Shown one piece after another: positions 57,254 to 64,000 of a stretch of 64,000 nt of DNA. Below the pieces are notes generated by a model that saw only the letters and a program-made list of their open reading frames with translations, made no database searches and was not told where the DNA came from. Source of the stretch: Lederbergia citri (GTDB taxonomy: Bacteria > Bacillota > Bacilli > Bacillales > Bacillaceae_C); contig NZ_JAGYPG010000001.1 of assembly GCF_018343625.1 (NCBI RefSeq), positions 1,064,502-1,128,501 of the forward strand, written 5' to 3'. Both the position numbers and the translations under genes were made by a program. Position 1 is the first letter of the stretch. Every line of letters starts with the position of its first letter.

Positions 57254-57305
57254 ACTATAATGATTTTAATTTAGAAAAAAAGGAAGCGCCTTGCACCTGA
57301 ATATT

Positions 57306-57953
57306 TTATTTTGTAAGCGAAACAATAATTGACTTCATCAAAACCGGGGAAACATATGCCTCTAAGCTTGCAGCAACGGTAATGAAGGCAATAGCAGCAA
57401 TATAAGATATAAAGTATCTCGTAAAAACGGGCATAAGATGGAAAGGGAGAGCTTGTCGAATAAAAATTTTCTTTATTAATTTTATAGAAAGTGCAATAGA
57501 ACAAACAGAAATAAAGACAAAGACTGGGATAATAAATAAATTCTGTGGAAGCAAGGAACTAAATGCAAGCAAAAGTCCATTCCAACCCATTTGGTTGACA
57601 AGAAATCCCACAGAAAATCCTACAACAATCCCCTTTATGAAAATTAATATAAAGATAAGAGGAAAACCAATAATTGAAATGCCTAATAGCCAAATAAGCC
57701 CAGCAAATTTGACATTATGCCAGAAACTCATTTTCAGTAATTCTTCAGGAGGAACCATTTCTCCCTCCCCTACTTGTCCAAAAAATTGGTTTAAATAGTA
57801 AAAGAGATCTTCTTTTTGATTAAGAGACAAGCTGTTGACAAATATGGAACCAAAAATAACCCCCATTAAAAATAAGACCATTATAAATGTGTAGATGGAA
57901 GAATGTTCTTGAAAATGACGACTGATTATATTGGTAGATAGTCTGTTGCGCAT
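57306..57953 (-). CDS. spoIIM: Stage II sporulation protein M
   Basis: SpoIIM is the membrane scaffold of the SpoIID-SpoIIM-SpoIIP engulfment machine. The 215 residues contain five or so membrane segments and the conserved 'FLKGIVVGFSVGFLVNQMGW'-like stretch (here FIKGIVVGFSVGFLVNQMGW near 108-127) and 'LPQNLFIIP'. ATG 57953. Mother-cell expression under SigE is known. Confidence 0.95.
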   Translation of the reverse strand: MRNRLSTNIISRHFQEHSSIYTFIMVLFLMGVIFGSIFVNSLSLNQKEDLFYYLNQFFGQVGEGEMVPPEELLKMSFWHNVKFAGLIWLLGISIIGFPLIFILIFIKGIVVGFSVGFLVNQMGWNGLLLAFSSLLPQNLFIIPVFVFISVCSIALSIKLIKKIFIRQALPFHLMPVFTRYFISYIAAIAFITVAASLEAYVSPVLMKSIIVSLTK

Positions 57954-58033
57954 CTTTTGCTCCTCCTGTCCTGCGAATGGTACATTATATGTTGGACGAG
58001 CAGTGAGTATGTCAACAACGATCGTACAAATAA

Positions 58034-59197
58034 CTATTCAAATTTTTGAATCCTTCCATATTTGCCGCCTCCACCTGCAGCTACTTGCAAATTTCCTTTC
58101 CGAGCTTGAATAATCATATCAGCAAGCTCATCTTTCACTACTCTCTTTAGTTCAGACTCGTTCACACGATGTAATATACTCATTTCCGTTCCAAAATGAT
58201 TCAATAAATTTTCCATTGCTTTCGGCCCTAGCCCCGGAATGAATTCCAAGGGTACTTGGTGAATATAAGGTGGCCTGTCAGGTTTACCCTCTGCATCCGC
58301 CAATTGAGTAATCCGTTCAAATACCCCCATTGTAAATTTTTCCGAACCGCAATTTGGACAAATAGCCCCTTGTTTAGGAGTAAAGCAATTTGTACAAGTT
58401 GTCCGATAATATTTTCCTAATAAAGGATTCAACCCATAATTAACTTTAATCTTATTTCCATCAATATTTTTAAAAGATTGTTTAATGGCCTTAAAAGTTG
58501 GAGCTTCTAGTTCCAGCATTTGATATTCTCTTGCCATTTTCGCAATGGAATGAGCATCCGAGTTCGTTAAAAATCCATATTGATGTATTTCAGAAAGCTG
58601 ATCAGCCATATTTGTATCAGAACTTAAACCTAATTCAACTGCATCTATTAAAGCTGGATTGAATACTTCTGTCAGCGATTTTTCTACACCTTTTCCATAA
58701 AGACTTTTAAAAGGAGTAAATACATGGGCAGGAATGAATAAACCATTAAGTTCTTTCACTTTTTCCTGTACGACTATGGCATCTTCATATATTCTTTGCG
58801 TACTTAGCTGGATATTTGTCACTCTTGCCGAAAGCCAATCTGAAAATTCCTTAAGCGAAACCATGGTTGGAAAGTATGCAAGGACATGGATAGGTCCTTT
58901 ACAGTGGTGATCATTGATTTCTATTTCCGATCCAGGGATAAGGACAACACCGTTTTCATATTGGAAACCTCCATCCTTTATTTCTACGAGTCGCCCCGTC
59001 TCAATTAAATGTTCCATTTCCATTATTACTTCGGGTGAATGGCAATCGATAATCCCAACAATATTTAAACCCTTTGGAAATTTCGCAGCCTTTAATATGT
59101 TCGTTAAAGTGAGGTTTCTGCTCGCAGTTATTTTGACAGGTCTTCCTGTTATTGTTCTGCCAATATGAATATGTAGATCAGAAAAAAATTCATTCAT
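58034..59197 (-). CDS. EndoQ-type DNA repair endonuclease (YqxK, PHP family)
   Basis: A 387-residue protein of the TIGR00375/EndoQ family, known in Thermococcales and some bacilli to nick DNA 5' to deaminated bases or abasic sites. The N-terminal PHP domain has 'SDLHIHIG' (about 6-13), 'GIIDCHSP' and 'LTNSDAHS'. A zinc ribbon CTNC…CPNC lies near 290 and a helix-hairpin-helix 'FIPGLGPKAMENLLNHFG' near 330. ATG 59197 overlaps the nudF stop by eight bases. Activity is inferred from the family. Confidence 0.88.
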   Translation of the reverse strand: MNEFFSDLHIHIGRTITGRPVKITASRNLTLTNILKAAKFPKGLNIVGIIDCHSPEVIMEMEHLIETGRLVEIKDGGFQYENGVVLIPGSEIEINDHHCKGPIHVLAYFPTMVSLKEFSDWLSARVTNIQLSTQRIYEDAIVVQEKVKELNGLFIPAHVFTPFKSLYGKGVEKSLTEVFNPALIDAVELGLSSDTNMADQLSEIHQYGFLTNSDAHSIAKMAREYQMLELEAPTFKAIKQSFKNIDGNKIKVNYGLNPLLGKYYRTTCTNCFTPKQGAICPNCGSEKFTMGVFERITQLADAEGKPDRPPYIHQVPLEFIPGLGPKAMENLLNHFGTEMSILHRVNESELKRVVKDELADMIIQARKGNLQVAAGGGGKYGRIQKFE

Positions 59198-59747
59198 TAG
59201 ATGACATCGCCATTCTAAGTTGTAAATAAAGGACTGCGTATGCCGTTTTCGCATCGTAGATTCGCTTATCATTGACGCATTGAATCGCTTCTTGTAGCGT
59301 TATTTCATGAAGCTCCACAAACTCATCCTCATCGCCAATTTTCGGATTATCGATTCTTTTTAAATCAGTAGCTATATAAAGATGGATTAGTTCATCTGCA
59401 AATCCCGGAGAGGTGTAAAACGATATTAAATGCTCCATATTCCCCGCTGCATAACCCGTTTCTTCTTCTAGTTCACGCTCTGCAGTCACTAATGGTTCTT
59501 CTCCATACTCAAGCTTTCCAGCAGGAATTTCAAATAAAGATCGGTCCAACGGTTTTCGATACTGTTCAACCATAATGATTTTATTTTCATCATTAATGGG
59601 TATCACCGCAACAGCTCCTGGATGTTTCACAATTTCCCGCTTTGCTGTTTTTCCATCAGGCAGTTCTACATCATCGACTTGCAGACGGATTATCTTTCCA
59701 CTAAATATCTCTTGACTATGTATCGTTTTTTCCTCAAACTTTTTCAT
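59190..59747 (-). CDS. nudF: ADP-ribose pyrophosphatase (Nudix hydrolase)
   Basis: NudF hydrolyses ADP-ribose to AMP and ribose 5-phosphate. The Nudix box runs from G in 'AGKLEYGEEP' to 'RELEEETGY' near 77-99. 185 residues from ATG 59747 (MKKFEEKTI), equal to B. subtilis; GGAG lies upstream. The frame extends upstream without similarity. It overlaps the EndoQ gene, so a shared repair or sanitation operon is plausible. Confidence 0.94.
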   Translation of the reverse strand: MKKFEEKTIHSQEIFSGKIIRLQVDDVELPDGKTAKREIVKHPGAVAVIPINDENKIIMVEQYRKPLDRSLFEIPAGKLEYGEEPLVTAERELEEETGYAAGNMEHLISFYTSPGFADELIHLYIATDLKRIDNPKIGDEDEFVELHEITLQEAIQCVNDKRIYDAKTAYAVLYLQLRMAMSSNE

Positions 59748-59869
59748 CCTTTTCCGCTCCTTCTTTATTACTTTTCCAATCATAACATAAAGAAGATGGA
59801 ACATTAATTTTGTTATGCAGGATGACTTTCCAGTAAAATGAAGAAAAGAACTGGGAAGGTGATGAGGAA

Positions 59870-60796
59870 ATGGATAAAAGACAACTTGGAAATTCTGATT
59901 TACGAGTTTCTAAAATGGGGCTAGGCTGTATGTCCATTGGGACTGATGTTAATAAAGCGCAAAAAATTATTGAAGCGGCACTTGATGCAGGAATTAATTA
60001 CTTTGATACGGCCGACTTATATGACTACGGAGTAAACGAAGAAATTGTCGGTAAGACGCTATCAAATAAAAGAGAAGAAGTTGTTATCGCGACAAAGGTA
60101 GGAAATCGTTGGAATGAAAATAAAGATGGTTGGAGCTGGGATCCATCGAAGGCTTACATAAAAGAAGCTGTTAAAAAGAGCCTCCATAGACTTAAAACTG
60201 AATATATAGATTTATACCAACTTCACGGGGGAACGATTGAGGATCCTATCGATGAAACGATTCAAGCTTTTGAAGAATTGAAAGAAGAAGGCTTTATTCG
60301 TTATTATGGCATATCTTCGATTCGTCCTAATGTAATCCGTAAATATGTGAGAGATTCATCGATTATTAGCAATATGATGCAATATAGTTTATTAGATAGG
60401 CGCCCGGAAGCAGTGATGCCACTTTTAAAAGAAAGTAATATTAGTATCGTTACAAGGGGCTCGGTCGCAAAAGGTATTTTAAGCGATAAGACACTTGGAG
60501 CAATTGAAGCAGGCACCTTTAATGCAAAAGCATATCTTGATTATTCTACTGAAGAAATAAAAGATTTGATAGAAAGTATTAAAGCTAAACTTTTACCCCA
60601 TTCACGTTCTTTAAATGAGGTCGCCCTTCAATTTAATTTAGCCCATGAGACTATTGCATCTGTCGTAACGGGTGCCAGCTCAGTTGAACAATTACTTGAT
60701 AATATAAGAGCTGTTAACTCCAAACCACTATCAAAAGAAGAGTTTGGGTATTTAGAAATGATTACGAAAAAGAGCAATTATACCGAACATATATAA
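59870..60796 (+). CDS. yqkF: Aldo/keto reductase (YqkF type)
   Basis: A 308-residue NADPH-dependent aldo/keto reductase. The catalytic tetrad is D46, Y51, K76 and H119 (FDTADLYDYG, IATKVG, YQLHGG). The C-terminal NADP-binding segment 'VTGASSVEQLLDNI' is present. ATG 59870 follows GGAAGGTGATGAGG. Position next to nudF matches YqkF. Substrate unknown. Confidence 0.9.
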   Translation: MDKRQLGNSDLRVSKMGLGCMSIGTDVNKAQKIIEAALDAGINYFDTADLYDYGVNEEIVGKTLSNKREEVVIATKVGNRWNENKDGWSWDPSKAYIKEAVKKSLHRLKTEYIDLYQLHGGTIEDPIDETIQAFEELKEEGFIRYYGISSIRPNVIRKYVRDSSIISNMMQYSLLDRRPEAVMPLLKESNISIVTRGSVAKGILSDKTLGAIEAGTFNAKAYLDYSTEEIKDLIESIKAKLLPHSRSLNEVALQFNLAHETIASVVTGASSVEQLLDNIRAVNSKPLSKEEFGYLEMITKKSNYTEHI

Positions 60797-61011
60797 TTTT
60801 TAAAATATTTCGTTCACCATTTTTCTAAACATTTCTACAATGTTATTGACTTTTCTGCCTATAGGCGGATGACCTTTACGGGACTTTCAAACTATTTACA
60901 ACTCATATTACTATACTCCGACAAAATCATACTCAATAATGACTATTATTACAGCTTGAAGTATACATTTGTCATCGACATTTTTTTTGCGACTATGACT
61001 TTTGTAATGTC

Positions 61012-61017
61012 TATAAT
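61012..61017 (+). promoter_or_regulatory. Probable -10 box upstream of the c-di-GMP riboswitch
   Basis: TATAAT at 61012-61017 stands about 30 bases before the aptamer. The best -35 candidate (TTGCGA near 60987) has a 19-base spacer, longer than optimal, so the promoter may be weak or need an activator. Confidence 0.5.
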
Positions 61018-61039
61018 GATTCATGAATACAATTAATTT

Positions 61040-61130
61040 TGATTAGATAAAGGCAAATCTGATCGAAAGTCAGATACGCAAAGCCACAGGCCTAAGGTTT
61101 TTTATCAACTACGGCAGCTGGGTTACCTAA
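61040..61130 (+). promoter_or_regulatory. c-di-GMP-I (GEMM) riboswitch upstream of sinI
   Basis: The conserved class I blocks appear in order: GGCAAA (61052-61057), stem ATCTGA/TCAGAT closed by a GAAA tetraloop (61057-61075), ACGCAAAGCC (61076-61085) with GGCCTAAGG (61089-61097), and CTACGGCAGCTGGGTTACC (about 61109-61127). A possible closing stem is TTAGATAA (about 61043) with TTACCTAA. Just after, CCTAAATAC (61126-61134) can pair with GTATTTTAGG (about 61140-61149), which includes the first bases of the sinI ribosome binding site. So ligand binding should free translation (ON switch by inference). Confidence 0.9.
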
Positions 61131-61157
61131 ATACTATATGTATTTTAGGAGGTCATT

Positions 61158-61295
61158 ATGCGGAAAGCGGTTATAGTTAAGCATGAACAGTTTGATGAGG
61201 AATGGGTAGAGCTCATATTAGCTGCACTACATGCAGGCATAAGTCCTGAAAGTATTAGAGAGTTTTTTCAAATTCACAAACGAAATCAGCAGTAG
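61158..61295 (+). CDS. sinI: SinI-family anti-repressor, 45 residues
   Basis: A short gene directly after the c-di-GMP riboswitch. The product contains FDEEWVELILAALHAGISPE and SIREFFQIHKR, the two-helix SinI domain that binds SinR. B. subtilis SinI has 'DQEWVELMVEAKEANISPEE' at the same place. It lacks the C-terminal extension of B. subtilis SinI (57 residues). ATG 61158 follows AGGAGG. SinI blocks SinR and so derepresses biofilm matrix genes. sinR follows 129 bases downstream. Confidence 0.9.
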   Translation: MRKAVIVKHEQFDEEWVELILAALHAGISPESIREFFQIHKRNQQ

Positions 61296-61392
61296 TATCG
61301 TTACGCTTCTTTCAGACTATTTTTTAAAAAAATAATGAAAAAATTTTTCGACTAAGAGTGTTCTAAATATGAAACAAACCTTCGTTATATGG

Positions 61393-61398
61393 TATAAT
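61393..61398 (+). promoter_or_regulatory. Probable -10 box of the separate sinR promoter
   Basis: TATAAT at 61393-61398 stands 27 bases before the sinR ATG, with AAGGAAGGTGA between. A weak -35 (TGAAAC or similar) lies near 61370. A separate sinR promoter also exists in B. subtilis. Confidence 0.55.
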
Positions 61399-61424
61399 TT
61401 GCTGTAAGGAAGGTGAAGATTCAC

Positions 61425-61748
61425 ATGATTGGCGAACGTTTACGTGAATATAGAAAACAGAAAAAAATGTCACTATCTGAATTAGCGGAAAAAGCAGGGG
61501 TTGCTAAATCGTATTTGAGTTCTATTGAACGAAATATCCAATCCAACCCTTCCATCCATTTCTTGGAGAAAGTATCGGAAGTGTTAGGTATATCCGTGAA
61601 TACTTTGCTTCATGAGAAACAAGAAGGAGAAATCGGTTTAGATTCCGACTGGGAGGAACTTGTTCGAGAAGCAATGTCGTCCGGAGTGTCTAAAGAAGAG
61701 TTTCGCGAATTTCTAGAGTTTAATAAATGGAAAATGGGAAATAAATGA
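61425..61748 (+). CDS. sinR: Biofilm master repressor SinR
   Basis: SinR represses matrix and exopolysaccharide genes. The 107 residues contain the helix-turn-helix domain ('MSLSELAEKAGVAKSYLSSI', about 15-34) and the C-terminal dimerisation domain ('SDWEELVREAMSSGVSKEEF'), both very close to B. subtilis SinR. ATG 61425 (MIGERLREYRK) has AAGGTGA nine bases upstream; the in-frame GTG at 61413 overlaps that site. Confidence 0.95.
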   Translation: MIGERLREYRKQKKMSLSELAEKAGVAKSYLSSIERNIQSNPSIHFLEKVSEVLGISVNTLLHEKQEGEIGLDSDWEELVREAMSSGVSKEEFREFLEFNKWKMGNK

Positions 61749-61754
61749 TGCAAT

Positions 61755-61852
61755 AAAAGCGACTGGCGATCCGTTCAGCGCCGTACAAACTTTTTAAGCT
61801 TCTGACTTATGCTGAAAGTTTGCTAGTCTCTAGGCGTCTAGAGCTAGACAGG
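61755..61852 (+). repeat. Structured intergenic repeat, copy F (short and diverged)
   Basis: Head AAAAGCGACTGGCGATC and GTTCAGCGCCGTACAAACTT, then CTGACTTATGCTGAAAGTTT and the tail TGCTAGTCTCTAGGCGTCTA followed by GAGCTAGACA. The whole middle with the core palindrome is absent. Located just after sinR, on the plus orientation. Confidence 0.65.
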
Positions 61853-61913
61853 AAGAACACCAGCCCCGAAGTAATTTTATGTAAAAATTTATACTTTTTC
61901 TACTAAAAAATAC

Positions 61914-61947
61914 AAACCATGGCTTGAGAAAAATCAAGCCATGGTTT
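61914..61947. terminator. Hairpin terminator between sinR and the CoA-transferase relic
   Basis: AAACCATGGCTTGA and TCAAGCCATGGTTT form a perfect 14-base stem with a six-base loop. It lies next to the stop of the minus-strand relic and could end that transcript; T-richness on the plus side (TTTATTTAAT) also suits the sinR transcript. Confidence 0.8.
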
Positions 61948-61949
61948 AT

Positions 61950-62248
61950 TTAATATGCGTCCGGAATTATTTGTTCATCCAATATTAAATCGGGTTCTGT
62001 AGATGAAATTTTCTCTTCAACGGAATATCCGGCGGCAACTTCTTTTAATACGAGAGCAGGTTTTGTAACATCAATGACCGCTCGGTCTGAAATGATTGAT
62101 CTACAACTTGTTCCTTAACATTCTTATCTCGCAGTGCCAAGATCATATTTTCAGGTATTCCACACAAACCAAATCCCCCTACCATGATAGTAGATCCATC
62201 TTGAATATCATGAATGGCTCCATGAAAGGATGTGTATACTTTTTTCAT
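61950..62248 (-). pseudogene. Deletion-fused relic of 3-oxoacid CoA-transferase genes scoA-scoB
   Basis: The first 44 or so codons from ATG 62248 ([20 protein letters not shown], then [20 protein letters not shown]) are the N-terminus of subunit A, including the CoA-site glycine motif. Just after, the frame shifts; from about 62100 the next frame reads [20 protein letters not shown] and AAGYSVEEKISSTEPDLILD, the C-terminus of subunit B, ending at TAA 61950. Some 180 codons of A and 150 of B are missing. An internal deletion with frame change has destroyed both genes. Confidence 0.85.
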
Positions 62249-62394
62249 TTTTCCATCCTCCTTTATGATCCTCCTGCGTTTGTGTCTTTCAAAAGATTGA
62301 TTTATTCCTTATAATAGATATGAATGAAACCTTTATTTAACAATTAACGTAATTCATTTATATAGAAAAAGTTTGGGATAGGAGTAGATGCAGC

Positions 62395-63045
62395 ATGAAA
62401 CCTGTTTTTACGTTTTTTCTCGGTATGTTTACCGCTGCGGCAACCATTTTGCTTTGGGTCATTTTATTTAATGGTTTCATTTTAGGACTCGTACCTTCTA
62501 CCGTCTCTGCATTGCTAGCAGGTGGCCTTACATTCTTTGGGATAAAACTATATTCTGATCGTAAATTTTTGAAAAAAAATAAATTGACGAGAAAAGAATA
62601 TGTTTATATACAAAAAAACCTAGATGAAGCAAAGAAAAAAATCAGCAGACTACAAAAAGCATTTTTTTCTGTTAGAACGATGGGTGCTTTTAAGCAGTTA
62701 TATGAACTAAGTAAATTATCAAAACGGATGTATTCCATCATCCATAAAGACCCTAGACGTTTTTATCAGTCTGAGCGTTTCTTCTTCTATCATCTTGATT
62801 CAGTAGTGGAGCTCTCAGAAAAATATGCCATGCTCGCCGCCCAGCCTGTAAAAAATGAAAAAATGTATATTTCACTTAAGGAAACCCAAAGCACATTGGA
62901 AGATTTGAGTGAATCAATCAAAAAAGATATTTATCATGTACTTTCATCAGATATTGATGATTTAAATTTTGAATTAGATGTTGCAAAGCATTCTTTAAAA
63001 AAATTAGAATATAACCCTCTCGACGATGAAAGGAGAAAGAAATAA
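62395..63045 (+). CDS. xpaC: XpaC-family membrane protein
   Basis: A 216-residue protein with two membrane segments near the start (about 5-24 and 28-48) and a long helical cytoplasmic part. It resembles B. subtilis XpaC, named for hydrolysis of 5-bromo-4-chloroindolyl phosphate, a function that is not well established. ATG 62395. The stop is directly joined to the telA-like gene (next base starts ATG), the usual xpaC-yaaN pair. Confidence 0.88.
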   Translation: MKPVFTFFLGMFTAAATILLWVILFNGFILGLVPSTVSALLAGGLTFFGIKLYSDRKFLKKNKLTRKEYVYIQKNLDEAKKKISRLQKAFFSVRTMGAFKQLYELSKLSKRMYSIIHKDPRRFYQSERFFFYHLDSVVELSEKYAMLAAQPVKNEKMYISLKETQSTLEDLSESIKKDIYHVLSSDIDDLNFELDVAKHSLKKLEYNPLDDERRKK

Positions 63046-64000
63046 ATGAGTGAACAAAACAAAAATACTGAAACGGTGTTAAAAACTGACTTTTCAAGCC
63101 TTGACGATCTACTGGCCAATCCATTTGGTGAACAAGAGATCGTGCCGATAAAGCAGGAACAAGTACAAGAAGAGGTAAAGCCTGTAAGACTTGTCGACAG
63201 CCTACCTGAAGAAAATCGAAAGCGGGCCCTTGAGCTCGCTAAACAGATTGATCCTGCCAACCATCAAGCAGTTATTGCTTACGGAACTCATGCCCAATCC
63301 CAATTATTGAATTTTTCGAGCTCCATGCTTGATCATGTGCAAAGTAAGGACATTGGTCCAATTGGTGATATTTTAAATGACTTAATGAACAAACTACGAG
63401 ACGTGAATCCGGATGAACTTTCACCTGAAAAAAAGAATTTTTTCTCGAAGATGTTTGGGAAAATTTCCAATTCCATTCAAGAGGTAATGTCTAAATATCA
63501 AAAAACGGGAGCACAAATTGACAGGATCACGGTGAAATTGAATCAATCAAAGCAGACATTGATTGATGATTTAAAGATGCTTGAACAATTATATGAGAAA
63601 AATAAGGAATACTTTCATGCTTTGAATATTTATATTGCAGCAGGAGAGTTAAAAATTGAAGAATTGACGACTAAGACGATTCCGGAGTTAAAGCAAAAAG
63701 CTGAAGCTTCCGGTGATCAAATGACGTATCAAGAAGTCAATGATATGATTCAATTTGCAGATCGTCTTGATAAAAGGCTCTACGATTTAAAATTAAGCAG
63801 ACAGATTACAATCCAAAGTGCTCCACAAATTAGAATGATTCAAAATACGAATCAGGCACTTGCAGAAAAAATTCAAACTTCGATTATGACAGCCATTCCG
63901 CTTTGGAAAAATCAAATTGCGATTGCATTGACTCTTATTCGTCAGCGGCAGGCTGTCGAAGCGCAGAAACAAGTTTCTAAAACAACAAATGATTTACTTC
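63046..64000 (+). CDS. yaaN: TelA-family toxic anion resistance protein (YaaN type), 3' end beyond window
   Basis: The first 318 codons of a TelA-family gene. The coiled, charged sequence with '[20 protein letters not shown]' and '[20 protein letters not shown]' is typical. It begins immediately after xpaC with GGAGAAAGAAATAA before ATG 63046. Family members are linked to tellurite and other anion or envelope stress; the mechanism is unknown. The right edge cuts it. Confidence 0.92.
   Translation, partial: MSEQNKNTETVLKTDFSSLDDLLANPFGEQEIVPIKQEQVQEEVKPVRLVDSLPEENRKRALELAKQIDPANHQAVIAYGTHAQSQLLNFSSSMLDHVQSKDIGPIGDILNDLMNKLRDVNPDELSPEKKNFFSKMFGKISNSIQEVMSKYQKTGAQIDRITVKLNQSKQTLIDDLKMLEQLYEKNKEYFHALNIYIAAGELKIEELTTKTIPELKQKAEASGDQMTYQEVNDMIQFADRLDKRLYDLKLSRQITIQSAPQIRMIQNTNQALAEKIQTSIMTAIPLWKNQIAIALTLIRQRQAVEAQKQVSKTTNDLL

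Noticed and set aside
57241-57265. Possible Fur or PerR box at the fur promoter
   Set aside because: TCATAAT-like words are present but do not form the 7-1-7 inverted repeat, so I list only the promoter.

Overview
The window is an AT-rich chromosomal block from an endospore-forming, low-GC Gram-positive bacterium of the family Bacillaceae. Evidence is the gene content (spoIVA, sleB-ypeB, spoIIAA-spoIIAB-sigF, spoVA genes, spoIIM, spmA-spmB, dacB, dacF, cotJABC, sigX-rsiX, resABCDE), the AGGAGG-type ribosome binding sites and a gene order that largely follows the Bacillus subtilis segment from aroB to yqkF. Almost all genes lie on the minus strand and read right to left. I cannot name the species from the sequence alone.

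Layout from left to right: an edge-truncated amidohydrolase-like gene, aroB and cheR (1-2.7 kb); ndk and the menaquinone genes hepT-menG-hepS, then mtrB-folE and hbs (2.7-7.3 kb); spoIVA, yphF, yphE, gpsA, der, yphA, the S1-like gene ypfD, a plsC-type acyltransferase, cmk, ypfB and the PilZ gene ypfA (7.6-17.8 kb); ypeB-sleB, prsW and bdr (17.8-22.2 kb); mecB, ypbG, an inserted plus-strand cotJABC operon, an L,D-transpeptidase, then ypbF-E-D-recQ-ypbB (22.7-30.6 kb); fer and fmnP with an FMN riboswitch (30.8-32 kb); rsiX-sigX, resE-D-C-B-A and rluB (32-40.8 kb); spmB-spmA-dacB, scpB-scpA, ypuF, ribT, a 31-codon membrane peptide and lysA (40.9-47.7 kb); spoVAF-spoVAB-spoVAA, sigF-spoIIAB-spoIIAA, dacF, deoB, xerD, yqzK, fur, spoIIM, an EndoQ-type gene and nudF (47.8-59.8 kb). 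On the plus strand at the right are an aldo/keto reductase, a c-di-GMP-I (GEMM) riboswitch followed by a 45-codon sinI-like gene and sinR, a minus-strand CoA-transferase relic, xpaC and a telA-type gene cut by the window end.

The most interesting element is at 61045-61425. A c-di-GMP-I aptamer lies directly before a SinI-family anti-repressor gene, and a hairpin that can cover the sinI ribosome binding site shares bases with the aptamer's closing stem. As drawn, high c-di-GMP would expose the ribosome binding site, allow SinI synthesis and inactivate SinR, coupling the second messenger directly to the SinI/SinR biofilm switch. The same window encodes a PilZ c-di-GMP receptor (ypfA).

A second theme is a family of structured, GC-richer intergenic repeats. 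Six loci carry it (about 10.3, 14.1, 22.3, 43.3, 55.2 and 61.8 kb), in both orientations, with pairing ends, at least one compensatory base-pair change, tandem head-to-tail junctions and internally shortened or enlarged forms. Several neighbourhoods also lack genes expected from B. subtilis: aroF and aroH around aroB, gudB beside bdr, ypuI beside dacB, pupG between deoB and dacF, and notably spoVAC-AD-AEB-AEA between spoVAB and spoVAF. A scoA-scoB pair has collapsed by internal deletion into a short fused pseudogene.
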